A stretch of DNA of 25,429 bases. It comes from a virus. The notes under the pieces were generated by a model. That model ran no database searches and had not been told where the DNA came from. It saw nothing but the letters and a program-made list of their open reading frames with translations. The stretch is taken from positions 1 to 25,429 of IMG/VR virus record IMGVR_UViG_3300020442_004040. One strand, written 5' to 3'. This document shows positions 8,913 through 16,158 of the stretch, piece by piece. The stretch's first letter is position 1. Every line of letters starts with the position of its first letter. Both the position numbers and the translations under genes were made by a program.

Positions 8913-10412
8913 ATGGCATATACTATAAACAGATATAACAACGCAACATTAAGTACTGTAGAAGATGGTACTTTAGATCAAACCACAGACCTAAAATTAG
9001 TTGGTAAAAACTATGCAGGTTATGGAGAAATACAAAATGAAAATTTTGTGTTTTTGCTAGAAAACTTTAGTGGCGCAAACGCTCCGCCTAAAGCAATATC
9101 AGGACAAATGTGGTTTGATAGCGGAAATTCAAAATTAAAATTTTACGACGGAACAAAATGGCGTACCACAGGTGGTGCTGAAGTCAGTTCAACTGCCCCT
9201 ACTGGCTTAAAAGCAGGTGACTTTTGGTGGGATACTGGTAATGAACAACTATATGCTTATAACGGAACAGATTTTATTTTAGTAGGGCCTCAAGATGCTG
9301 GTTCAGGCATTACACAAATGCAATCAAAGACTGTGCGTGATGATGGCGGAACAAATAGATCAATTATTGCAGCCACAGTGAATGATGAAGTGATATTCAC
9401 TATAAGTGCTATACAGTTTACAATAGATAGCACAGACGCTGAAAATGCCATTACAGGATTTGATGTAATTAGAAGAGGCTTGACTCTTAAAAATACACAA
9501 AACAGTACAGACGGTGTCACTACAACAGCTCATAGATTCCATGGCACAGCTACAAATTCAGAAAAATTAGGCGGAGTAGATGCGGCAAATTTTGTACAAA
9601 CAGGATCTGCTTCATTTAGTTCATTAACAAGTTTTGCTGATGTTGGAATAGCTATTGGTGATTCAAGTGATTTAAAAATTAAAATTATTAATGATAATGA
9701 AGGAAGCATTGCAAACGATGTAGGTAAGGTTATTAAATTAAGTGCTAAACCTTTAAGCGGCACAACACAAAATATTTTACGTGTGCAAGCTGATGCAACT
9801 CTAGCAGTTCTTCCAGGACTTGATGCAGATGGGGTATCTATTAACACAGTGACACTAGGTGCATCAACAGCGGCATTTAGTAATGTGTATGCAACTACTT
9901 TTACAGGTACAGCTACACAAGCAAACACAGTAAGAGTAGATGGTGCAAGTTATCGTGAAGCTTCTGTTTCGACTACATTAGCAAATACACTTGTATGTAG
10001 AGATTCAAGTGGAAACGTAACTGCAAATTTATTTAATGGTGTTGCAACAAGTTCACGTTTTGCTGACCTTGCTGAAAAATACACAACTGGTGATATTGAT
10101 TTGTTACCAGGTACAGCGGTTGCAGTAGGCGGCGATGCTGAAGTAAGAGAGGCAAAAGCAAGTGACATTTGTATAGGAGTTGTTTCAACTGATCCAGGAT
10201 TAATGATGAACAGTGAAGCAGATGGCCAATATATTGCTCTTAAAGGTAGAGTACCTGTTAGAGTAAAAGGTGTGGTCGAAAAAGGACAAGCCATTTATGC
10301 ATGGGCAGATGGAATTTGTTCAACAATACAAACAACTGCGATGGTAGGCATAGCATTAGAATCAAGTGATGATGATTCGGATAAGCTAATCGAATGTGTG
10401 CTTAAGGTATAA
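8913..10412 (+). CDS. Tail fibre-like protein with ADLAEKY-type C-terminal domain (fibre paralog 3)
   Basis: A 499-aa fibre-like protein and the third copy of the shared N-terminal module: 'LVGKNYAGYGEIQNENFVFLLENF', 'AISGQMWFD', 'LKFYDGTKWR', 'GDFWWDTGNEQLYAYNGTDFILVGP'. A Thr/Ala-rich shaft follows. From about residue 381 (window about 10055) comes a distinct C-terminal domain: 'RFADLAEKYTTGD', 'LLPGTAVAVGGDAEV', 'IGVVSTDPGLMMNS', 'ALKGRVPVRVKGVVEKGQAIYAW'. Such ends are widespread on marine phage fibre proteins; some related phage C-termini act as self-cleaving or assembly domains, but that activity is only a possibility here. The ribosome site is AGGGG at 8899-8903. The stop codon overlaps the TATAAATA at 10408. 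Confidence 0.78.
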   Translation: MAYTINRYNNATLSTVEDGTLDQTTDLKLVGKNYAGYGEIQNENFVFLLENFSGANAPPKAISGQMWFDSGNSKLKFYDGTKWRTTGGAEVSSTAPTGLKAGDFWWDTGNEQLYAYNGTDFILVGPQDAGSGITQMQSKTVRDDGGTNRSIIAATVNDEVIFTISAIQFTIDSTDAENAITGFDVIRRGLTLKNTQNSTDGVTTTAHRFHGTATNSEKLGGVDAANFVQTGSASFSSLTSFADVGIAIGDSSDLKIKIINDNEGSIANDVGKVIKLSAKPLSGTTQNILRVQADATLAVLPGLDADGVSINTVTLGASTAAFSNVYATTFTGTATQANTVRVDGASYREASVSTTLANTLVCRDSSGNVTANLFNGVATSSRFADLAEKYTTGDIDLLPGTAVAVGGDAEVREAKASDICIGVVSTDPGLMMNSEADGQYIALKGRVPVRVKGVVEKGQAIYAWADGICSTIQTTAMVGIALESSDDDSDKLIECVLKV

Positions 10413-10415
10413 ATA
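10408..10415 (+). promoter_or_regulatory. Probable T4-type late promoter (TATAAATA)
   Basis: An exact TATAAATA spans the stop codon of fibre paralog 3. Transcription would begin near 10421, giving a leader of about 67 nt for the structural gene at 10488. It is the best match to the late consensus that I found in the window. Confidence 0.5.
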
Positions 10416-10436
10416 TACGTAGTTAATAAAAAAATG

Positions 10437-10465
10437 TTGACAAAAAGTATTTTATGTACTATAAT
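10437..10465 (+). promoter_or_regulatory. Consensus sigma70-type promoter before the 10488 gene
   Basis: TTGACA (10437-10442) and TATAAT (10460-10465) are both exact consensus hexamers separated by exactly 17 bases. The ATG lies 22 nt after the -10 box, with AGGAG at 10476-10480. Such a promoter would be read by the host housekeeping holoenzyme. It lies just downstream of the late-type motif at 10408. Confidence 0.8.
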
Positions 10466-10487
10466 AAGGCAACATAGGAGATTTTGA

Positions 10488-11330
10488 ATGCCAGTCCAAA
10501 ATGCAACAATTACAGCAAACGACTATAATACAGTACAAAGTAGAATCAATACAATTATGAATACTGATTATGGGCAGTCGTTGTTAAGTAGTCAAGTTGC
10601 AGTAGGCGATGTAATTACTGATGATCAATTAGATAATCTAAGGACTGATATTACAAAAGCGTTTGCTCATCAACAAGGTTCTAATCCAACCATGCCAGAT
10701 GTTGATGCTGGAGACCTTATACTTGCATCTCATCTAAATGATTACGCAACCACGATGACTACCGTTGAAACAAATAAATTTTTAATCGGAAACGGACAGT
10801 TTTCAATTGAGGCTGGTATATCAAGTAGTAGAACTACAGCATGGAACGGAACAGTTGAGCATAGAGCACTTGTATCTTTTGGATCAGATCTTGCTCGTAC
10901 ACAGTTTTTTAATGCTGGCGGTCAAATAAGATTTACTGCAAGCCAGTCTGGAGGATCAAGTTCAATTAATGTTGACTGGCGTAATATGTTGTCTAACATG
11001 GGTACTATAATTTTTAATTATACTGAAACAACATCAACAGGTTCAGGTACAGGAACATCTATTGGACAACAAGATTTGACAGGAAGTTACCAACAAATAT
11101 TCCAAAAAGCTGGATCAGGTGTATATGCGGCTAATGACTACATAATTCAAGCTAGAAATCAGTCAGGTGCAATACAGTTTAGAATATATTTTCAAGACGA
11201 CAAAGGTACAAATCCTCAATATGATGAAGATGTAACTGGAACACTAACAAGTAATATTCAGCATCTAAGAGCGTCTGGTTCTAATGTTTCATTGCCTGCT
11301 CCAACTTATACAAATCAAGCCACACTTTAA
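10488..11330 (+). CDS. Structural/fibre-like protein, 280 aa
   Basis: AGGAG at 10476-10480 fixes the start. The N-terminal 90 residues are helical and polar ('ITANDYNTVQSRINTIM', 'DDQLDNLRTDITKAF', 'GDLILASHLNDYATTM'), resembling the particle-attachment ends of some marine phage virion proteins. The remainder is Gly/Ser/Thr-rich and beta-like, with 'GGQIRFTASQSGG' and 'NMGTIIFNYTETTS', a layout seen in virion proteins with a receptor-facing jelly-roll-like tip. It does not share the N-terminal module of the three upstream fibre paralogs. It has its own promoter region carrying both late-type and sigma70-type elements, so it may be expressed at more than one stage. A virion fibre or tip role is likely. 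No enzyme motif was seen. Confidence 0.65.
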   Translation: MPVQNATITANDYNTVQSRINTIMNTDYGQSLLSSQVAVGDVITDDQLDNLRTDITKAFAHQQGSNPTMPDVDAGDLILASHLNDYATTMTTVETNKFLIGNGQFSIEAGISSSRTTAWNGTVEHRALVSFGSDLARTQFFNAGGQIRFTASQSGGSSSINVDWRNMLSNMGTIIFNYTETTSTGSGTGTSIGQQDLTGSYQQIFQKAGSGVYAANDYIIQARNQSGAIQFRIYFQDDKGTNPQYDEDVTGTLTSNIQHLRASGSNVSLPAPTYTNQATL

Positions 11331-11341
11331 CCAATAAATTC

Positions 11342-11370
11342 TTGACTTTTATCAGTGCTTGTTATATAAT
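11342..11370 (+). promoter_or_regulatory. Near-consensus sigma70-type promoter of the + strand accessory operon
   Basis: TTGACT (11342-11347; one mismatch) and TATAAT (11365-11370; exact) are separated by 17 bases. The ATG at 11390 follows 19 nt after the -10 box, with AGGAG at 11379-11383. It sits in the 59-nt gap between the last structural gene and the accessory operon and would drive the genes from 11390 to 17456. I saw no hairpin terminator in this gap. Confidence 0.78.
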
Positions 11371-11389
11371 AGCACTATAGGAGAATCAA

Positions 11390-11734
11390 ATGGAATCACA
11401 ATTAGAAAAAGCATTAGAATTTGCCAATTATTCGCAAACTTTGCAAAACCAAAAAAATATTCTTTATAAGCAATACCAAGATAGATGTTATCATTATGTT
11501 GATGGTTGTGCATTTGAAGTTACTCCAGAACTGATTTCATTTTGTAATTTTATGTTGGAAAAGGGCAAGCCATTAGTATTGCTAGATAGTAACAATACTC
11601 CTATGGAAGTTGAAGATGCACAAAAATTTATTGACGATATTGTAGATGTATATGTGCAAAGTACAAATAGATATCTTATAAAATATCAAAACTTCAAAAA
11701 CGATAAGACTGTCGAAGGACTATTAGATCTATGA
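11390..11734 (+). CDS. Unknown protein, first gene of the + strand accessory operon
   Basis: A 114-aa acidic, Tyr/Asn/Gln-rich protein that I do not recognise. A ribosome site (AGGAG, 11379-11383) and a near-consensus promoter directly upstream support it as a real gene. It looks mostly helical: 'QLEKALEFANYSQTLQNQKNIL' near the N-terminus and 'VEDAQKFIDDIVDVYVQSTNRY' near residues 80-101, with a short central 'KPLVLLDSNNTPMEV' strand region. There is no signal peptide, membrane segment or metal-binding motif. Its stop overlaps the next start by 4 nt (ATGA at 11731-11734), linking it translationally to the tandem glycosyltransferase-like pair. A small accessory or adaptor protein is possible, but the function is unknown. 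Confidence 0.72.
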   Translation: MESQLEKALEFANYSQTLQNQKNILYKQYQDRCYHYVDGCAFEVTPELISFCNFMLEKGKPLVLLDSNNTPMEVEDAQKFIDDIVDVYVQSTNRYLIKYQNFKNDKTVEGLLDL

Positions 11735-12570
11735 CCAAAGGTGTCTTGCTTTTTGCCAACAACAACGAACAAGTTGATTATGTAAAACAAGCGATTTTTT
11801 GTGCAAAACGTGTAAAAAAGTATACAAACTTAGATGTAACACTTGTTACGGATAGTTCCGAACAATTAGAACAATATAAATTTTACACAAAATACATAGA
11901 TAAAATTATTACAGTTCCCAAAGCAATTGAAAGCCAACAAAAAAAGTTTTTTGACGGCGAGTCATACATTTATGCCACTTGGAAAAATTTTTCTAGAACT
12001 ACTTGTTATGATATCACTCCTTATGATCAAACACTTGTAATAGATACAGATTTTATTTTAGGCAGTTCATCTATATTAAAATGTTTTGATACTCCGCATG
12101 ATTTTCTTATTAACAGATATGCTTTTGATCTCAATACAACAAGAGACAACACTCCAGAACTCTTAGTAAGCAATACAAGTATTCCTATGTATTGGGCTAC
12201 TGTATTTTATTTTATAAAAACAGAGAGAACAAAAATATTGTTTGACCTTATAGGATTTATAAAAGACAATTGGAGTTTTTACAGCATAATATATAATTTT
12301 ATTTCAAAAAAATACAGGAATGATTTTGCATTTAGTATTGCTATGCACATTCTGGCTAATCATAAAACAATAGATTGGCCTAAAGTTATACCCACACTTT
12401 ATATGATGACAGATAGAGATGTACTTTTGGATATTAATGATACAAGAATGTCTATGTTGTTACAAAAAGACAAAGATTATATACCAGCTAGTATAGATGG
12501 TTCTGACGTTCACATTATGAATAAGTTTAGCTTGGATAGACATATTGATAAGGATTTCGCAAATGAATAA
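11731..12570 (+). CDS. GT-A-type glycosyltransferase-like protein (tandem copy 1)
   Basis: A 279-aa protein whose N-terminus, 'KGVLLFANNNEQVDYVKQAIFCA', begins a Rossmann-like half, followed by 'DVTLVTDSSEQ' (35-45). 'YDQTLVIDTDFIL' carries a D105-x-D107 motif at the end of a hydrophobic strand. This is the usual position of the metal and nucleotide-sugar binding DxD in GT-A glycosyltransferases. It is a diverged tandem copy of the next gene, which shares N-x-x-x-x-DYVKQA near residues 11-21. It starts at the ATGA overlap with the gene before it and overlaps the next by 8 nt. The predicted role is sugar transfer from an activated donor in the cytoplasm; donor and acceptor are unknown. The C-terminal half is Ile/Phe/Tyr-rich without recognisable motifs. 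Confidence 0.72.
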   Translation: MTKGVLLFANNNEQVDYVKQAIFCAKRVKKYTNLDVTLVTDSSEQLEQYKFYTKYIDKIITVPKAIESQQKKFFDGESYIYATWKNFSRTTCYDITPYDQTLVIDTDFILGSSSILKCFDTPHDFLINRYAFDLNTTRDNTPELLVSNTSIPMYWATVFYFIKTERTKILFDLIGFIKDNWSFYSIIYNFISKKYRNDFAFSIAMHILANHKTIDWPKVIPTLYMMTDRDVLLDINDTRMSMLLQKDKDYIPASIDGSDVHIMNKFSLDRHIDKDFANE

Positions 12571-13363
12571 AGGATTTTGTATACTTGCAGAAAATAATTA
12601 CAAAACAGATTATGTAAAACAAGCATATGCTTTAGCCCTTAGTATACATAAGCATAACAAAGAAAATATTAGTATAATTACAGATGACATTGTTCCTGAT
12701 CAGTATAAACATGTATTTGACAATATTATTCCTATTCCTTGGGGCAATCTTGCTAAAAATAGTGATTGGAAGATAGAAAATAGATGGAAATTATATCATT
12801 TATCTCCTTATGAACATACCATTGTTATGGATGCTGATATGCTTATATTAGAAAACATTAAAGAATGGTGGTATAAATGTTTTAATCATGCTATTGCATT
12901 TACAACAGATGTTACTACATATAAAGGCGATATTGTTACAAGTAATTACTATAGGAAAACATTTGTAGCAAATGATTTGCCTAATTTGTACAGTGGACTT
13001 TACTATTTTAAAAAATGTAGTGTGGCAAAAGAATTTTTTACACTTGTAGAAATTATATCTAAGAATTGGCAAATTTTTTACAAACAGTTTGCTCCAAAGA
13101 ACGCACAAACTTGGCAAAGTTTTGACCTTAATTGTGCTATTGCATACAAATTATTAAATTTGCCTAACATAAAGACTCCGTTAAGTTTTATTCATATGAA
13201 ACCACATGTACAACATTGGGATAATGTACCAATAAAATGGACAGATTACTTAGATGTGCATATTGACGAAGAAATATATTTAGGCAATTTTACACAAAAA
13301 GGTGTGTTACATTATGTAGAGGATGAATTTTTGACAGATGAACTGTTGGAGTATTTAAAATAA
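12563..13363 (+). CDS. GT-A-type glycosyltransferase-like protein (tandem copy 2)
   Basis: The best start is the ATG at 12563, preceded by AAGGA and overlapping the upstream stop by 8 nt (ATGAATAA). An in-frame TTG at 12545 would add six residues with no support. This gives 266 aa. 'KGFCILAENNYKTDYVKQAYALA' aligns with copy 1. 'NISIITDD' follows, and 'YEHTIVMDADMLILE' carries D90-A-D92, equivalent to D105-T-D107 of copy 1. Further on, 'LYSGLYYFKKC' and 'WQSFDLNCAIAY' resemble the acceptor-side loops of GT8/GT-A-like enzymes. It is probably a soluble glycosyltransferase acting with its neighbour, perhaps on a different acceptor or donor. The stop overlaps the next start by 1 nt (TAATG). Confidence 0.74.
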   Translation: MNKGFCILAENNYKTDYVKQAYALALSIHKHNKENISIITDDIVPDQYKHVFDNIIPIPWGNLAKNSDWKIENRWKLYHLSPYEHTIVMDADMLILENIKEWWYKCFNHAIAFTTDVTTYKGDIVTSNYYRKTFVANDLPNLYSGLYYFKKCSVAKEFFTLVEIISKNWQIFYKQFAPKNAQTWQSFDLNCAIAYKLLNLPNIKTPLSFIHMKPHVQHWDNVPIKWTDYLDVHIDEEIYLGNFTQKGVLHYVEDEFLTDELLEYLK

Positions 13364-13875
13364 TGTTATATGTAGGTTTTAACAGTGAAGGAGTGATTCA
13401 CAAAATTACAAACGAGCCTGACAATAATTTACAATACTTAGAAATAAGTGCTGAAATGTATTCAAAATTTGCAGAGTCAATTGAAAATATAGATGACTAT
13501 ACGGTTGTGAAAAAAGATGATTATGTTTTAGAAAAAAAAGATAAACAATATAGTGTTACATCAAATGTGTTTACTATTCCTAAAATACATCAATTTAAAC
13601 CTAATAGTATTTTTATTGTGCAAAATCCAAAAAACAAAACGTTTGGCATAAAACATACATTTACTGAAACATTTCCAGCATCTCAAACTTTCAAGCAGTT
13701 TTTTGTTACTAATGTAAATAATGCAAATAAATTATTGTGTACACTTGATTGTAAGTTTGAAGATTTTTTTGAAAACACATATACATTTGACTCTCCTTAC
13801 TTTGATGATTGTAAAATTATTACTAAACCTGACATACAAAGTTATTATCATTTTGTAGGAGAAACAGTTGGCTAA
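13363..13875 (+). CDS. Unknown protein, 170 aa
   Basis: I do not recognise this protein. GGAG (13348-13351) and the TAATG overlap with the preceding gene support the start. The N-terminal 30 residues ('MLYVGFNSEGVIHKITNEP') read as beta hairpins, residues 30-65 are acidic and polar, and the remainder is Phe/Thr/Asn-rich with 'FGIKHTFTETFPASQTFKQFF'. There are no membrane helices, Cys clusters or catalytic signatures. Its last 8 nt overlap the start of the next gene, and its codons 165-167 supply that gene's ribosome site. Position within a run of glycosyltransferase-like genes suggests a helper role in the same pathway, but this is context only. Confidence 0.7.
   Translation: MLYVGFNSEGVIHKITNEPDNNLQYLEISAEMYSKFAESIENIDDYTVVKKDDYVLEKKDKQYSVTSNVFTIPKIHQFKPNSIFIVQNPKNKTFGIKHTFTETFPASQTFKQFFVTNVNNANKLLCTLDCKFEDFFENTYTFDSPYFDDCKIITKPDIQSYYHFVGETVG
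13857..13870 (+). promoter_or_regulatory. Shine-Dalgarno plus TTG start codon for the 13868 gene
   Basis: AGGAG at 13857-13861 lies 6 nt before TTG at 13868-13870, an ideal spacing. No ATG or GTG near this point gives an intact conserved N-terminus; the shared 'VFLSY' strand begins about 11 residues in. The site lies inside the upstream gene. Confidence 0.72.
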
Positions 13876-14752
13876 CATTAAAGTTTTAGATTGCGATATT
13901 GTTTTTCTTTCATATGATGAACCTAATGCAGAAAAAAATTATGCAGATCTACTGACAAAAGTTCCTTATGCAAAGCGAGTACATGGTGTAGAAGGAAGTG
14001 ATGCGGCACACAAAGCCTGTGCAGATATATCAGAAACCAAACACTTTGTAACTGTAGATGGGGATACTGTAATTGATTCTAACTTTTTATCTGTAGTTTT
14101 AGATCTAGATGAATTAGGTGTAGACGATGACTACCAGTTTAGTTGGTGTGGTAACATTGATGTAAATGGACTAAAATACGGAAACGGAAGTTTAAAAATG
14201 TGGACCAAGGATTTTGTTAAAAACATGCGTACACATGAAAATACAGACGGATCAGACGATACACAGATAGAGTTTTGTTATTTTGACAACTACTATCAAC
14301 TTAATGAAAACTATTCTACGAGTATTATAAGTTCGACACCGCATCAGGCTTGGAGAGCAGGTTTTAGAGAAGGTGTTAAGATGTCTTTAAACAGGGGTGC
14401 AAAGGTTGAGGATATTTCAAAAGACACATGGTGGCAAAATTATAATAGACTACTTGTTTGGTTAAACGTTGGTGCAGATGTTTATAACGGACTATACACT
14501 ATTATGGGAGCGAGAGATGGTTGCCAAAAAATACTAGCTACCGACTGGGACCATTCTGTAACAAGAGATTTTAAATGGCTTAATGAATATTGGGATAAAA
14601 TTAAACATCATTCTGTAGAAGAAAAAATTGCCGAGTATGGCGAAATATTACAAGAACAAGGATTACCTATAAGTAAAGTTGCATTAGATGCGGAACAAAG
14701 TAAATTCTTTAAAACTGTATATGATCAACCTGTGAGAAGAATAAAAAGATGA
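13868..14752 (+). CDS. DGD-motif glycosyltransferase-like protein (paralog A)
   Basis: A 294-aa protein with a TTG start placed by an ideal AGGAG site. The N-terminal half reads 'DCDIVFLSYDEPNAEKNYADLL', then 'PYAKRVHGVEGSDAAHKACA', then 'HFVTVDGDTVID' with D64-G-D66. This strand-loop-acidic layout is that of GT-A/GT2-like nucleotide-diphospho-sugar transferases. Later comes 'WCGNIDVNGLKYGNGSLKMW', then 'HQAWRAGFREGVKMSLNRG', both also present in the gene at 16151. The two paralogs flank a radical SAM gene. It overlaps the previous gene by 8 nt and the next by 4 nt (ATGA). The predicted role is transfer or recognition of a sugar; substrate unknown. The 'WRAxFREGxK' block is not one I can tie to a known function. 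Confidence 0.68.
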   Translation: MANIKVLDCDIVFLSYDEPNAEKNYADLLTKVPYAKRVHGVEGSDAAHKACADISETKHFVTVDGDTVIDSNFLSVVLDLDELGVDDDYQFSWCGNIDVNGLKYGNGSLKMWTKDFVKNMRTHENTDGSDDTQIEFCYFDNYYQLNENYSTSIISSTPHQAWRAGFREGVKMSLNRGAKVEDISKDTWWQNYNRLLVWLNVGADVYNGLYTIMGARDGCQKILATDWDHSVTRDFKWLNEYWDKIKHHSVEEKIAEYGEILQEQGLPISKVALDAEQSKFFKTVYDQPVRRIKR

Positions 14753-16158
14753 AAAAAACTAGGAAGAGTTTACCAACTGGATTTGATCCACATGATTCGA
14801 ACAATATGCAAGAATTAAAAAACACGCTGGATTTAAAAGGTCCTGGATTTTGTCTTGCTAAATGGACCCAAGTAACCACTCATCTTGGAAGCGGAATTAC
14901 ACATAGTTGTCATCATGTTGGTGCCCACAAAATTAAACTTAATGAAATAGAAAAAGATCCTGGAGCATTACACAACACCGAATTTAAAAAAGAACGTAGA
15001 CGAGAAATGCTTAACGGTGAACGTCCTGTCGAATGTGATTATTGTTGGCGTATTGAGGATAACAGCGATCATTTTAGTGATAGAGTAACTAAAAGCATAT
15101 CATCTTGGAGTTATCCTTATTTGAATGATATTATTAATACAGATGGAACTGAAAATATATATCCTAAATATGTTGAAGTAAGTTTTAGCAATGTATGTAA
15201 TTTTAAATGTGCATATTGCGGACCAGCGTTTAGTAGTAAATGGACCGAAGAAGTAAAAGAGAAGGGTACATATGAATTTACAGATTATAAGGGCAACAAA
15301 AGAGAATTTGGATTTATTGATCCAAATGAGGTACAGTATTTAGAAAGAGAGCATAATCCCTATATAGAAGCTTTTTGGAAATGGTTTCCAGAAGCAGTCA
15401 AACACATGCATGTATTTAGAATTACTGGCGGAGAACCATTACTAAGCAAGCATACAATGACAGTAATAGATTACTTACTTGAAAATCCACAACCTAATCT
15501 TGAATTTGCAATCAATACAAATGCATGTCCTCCTGATAAAATTTGGAAAGAGTTTATTAAAAAAATTAACAAACTTAATAAACAAAAAGCAATAAAAAAT
15601 TTAACACTATATACAAGTTCCGAATCACATGATAAACAAAATGACTATACAAGATACGGAATGAACTACAATTTATGGCTTAAAAATATTAAAAGTATTG
15701 TTTTACATACTCCAAACGTAAAATTAAGTATTATGTGTGCAGTAAATTTGTTAAGTGTAGAGTCTCTTTATAAACTAATACATGATATAAATGTACTTAG
15801 AGAAAATATACACAGGCATAAATTACTTGAAAAAGATATAACTATGGATTTTGCATATGTACGCAATCCTAAATTTCTAGATATAAGACTAGCTCCACGA
15901 GAATTATTAGATGAATGTTTTAATAGAGCAATAGATATTGTACCTGATTCTAGACCAATTGAAAGAAAAAAGTTGAGAAGGATTTATGATAGTGTTGTGC
16001 ATCTTCAAGATATGGCAGACGAAAAAGAATTAGAACTTACTAGATATAATTTTATGGAATTCATATATGAGTACGACAAAAGAAAACAAACTAATTTTAA
16101 TGAAACATTTCCATTATTGTCTAAACATGCAAATGGATGGATTTTTGTAAATGTTTGA
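14749..16158 (+). CDS. Radical SAM protein with N-terminal auxiliary Cys cluster ('twitch'-type)
   Basis: A 469-aa radical SAM enzyme. The canonical CX3CX2C is C150-C154-C157 in 'SNVCNFKCAYCGP', followed by the SAM-binding 'RITGGEPLL' (GGEP at 227-230) and 'FAINTNAC'. Ahead of the core, C35, C54, C96 and C99 ('CHHVGAHK' to 'CDYCWRIED', with a 'RREMLNGERPVECDYC' block between) form a likely second Fe-S site, an arrangement resembling a SPASM/twitch domain placed N-terminal. Radical SAM enzymes cleave SAM to a 5'-deoxyadenosyl radical; the substrate (sugar, peptide or other) cannot be read here. The gene is coupled by ATGA to its left neighbour and by an 8-nt overlap to its right, and is flanked by the two DGD-motif paralogs. 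Confidence 0.88.
   Translation: MKKTRKSLPTGFDPHDSNNMQELKNTLDLKGPGFCLAKWTQVTTHLGSGITHSCHHVGAHKIKLNEIEKDPGALHNTEFKKERRREMLNGERPVECDYCWRIEDNSDHFSDRVTKSISSWSYPYLNDIINTDGTENIYPKYVEVSFSNVCNFKCAYCGPAFSSKWTEEVKEKGTYEFTDYKGNKREFGFIDPNEVQYLEREHNPYIEAFWKWFPEAVKHMHVFRITGGEPLLSKHTMTVIDYLLENPQPNLEFAINTNACPPDKIWKEFIKKINKLNKQKAIKNLTLYTSSESHDKQNDYTRYGMNYNLWLKNIKSIVLHTPNVKLSIMCAVNLLSVESLYKLIHDINVLRENIHRHKLLEKDITMDFAYVRNPKFLDIRLAPRELLDECFNRAIDIVPDSRPIERKKLRRIYDSVVHLQDMADEKELELTRYNFMEFIYEYDKRKQTNFNETFPLLSKHANGWIFVNV

Noticed and set aside
9530-9928. Open frame of 132 codons on the - strand within fibre paralog 3.
   Set aside because: Low-complexity Val/Ala/Ser composition expected from the reverse of a Thr/Ala-rich fibre gene; neighbouring - strand frames inside the fibre genes were dropped for the same reason.
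12545-12562. TTG-initiated six-residue extension of glycosyltransferase copy 2.
   Set aside because: The ATG at 12563 has its own AAGGA site and makes the alignment with copy 1 start at the same residue.
13331-13361. TTGACA followed by TTTAAA or TAAAAT before the 13363 gene.
   Set aside because: The -10 match is poor at 17-base spacing and the better hexamer needs 19 bases; it would also start transcription inside the gene.
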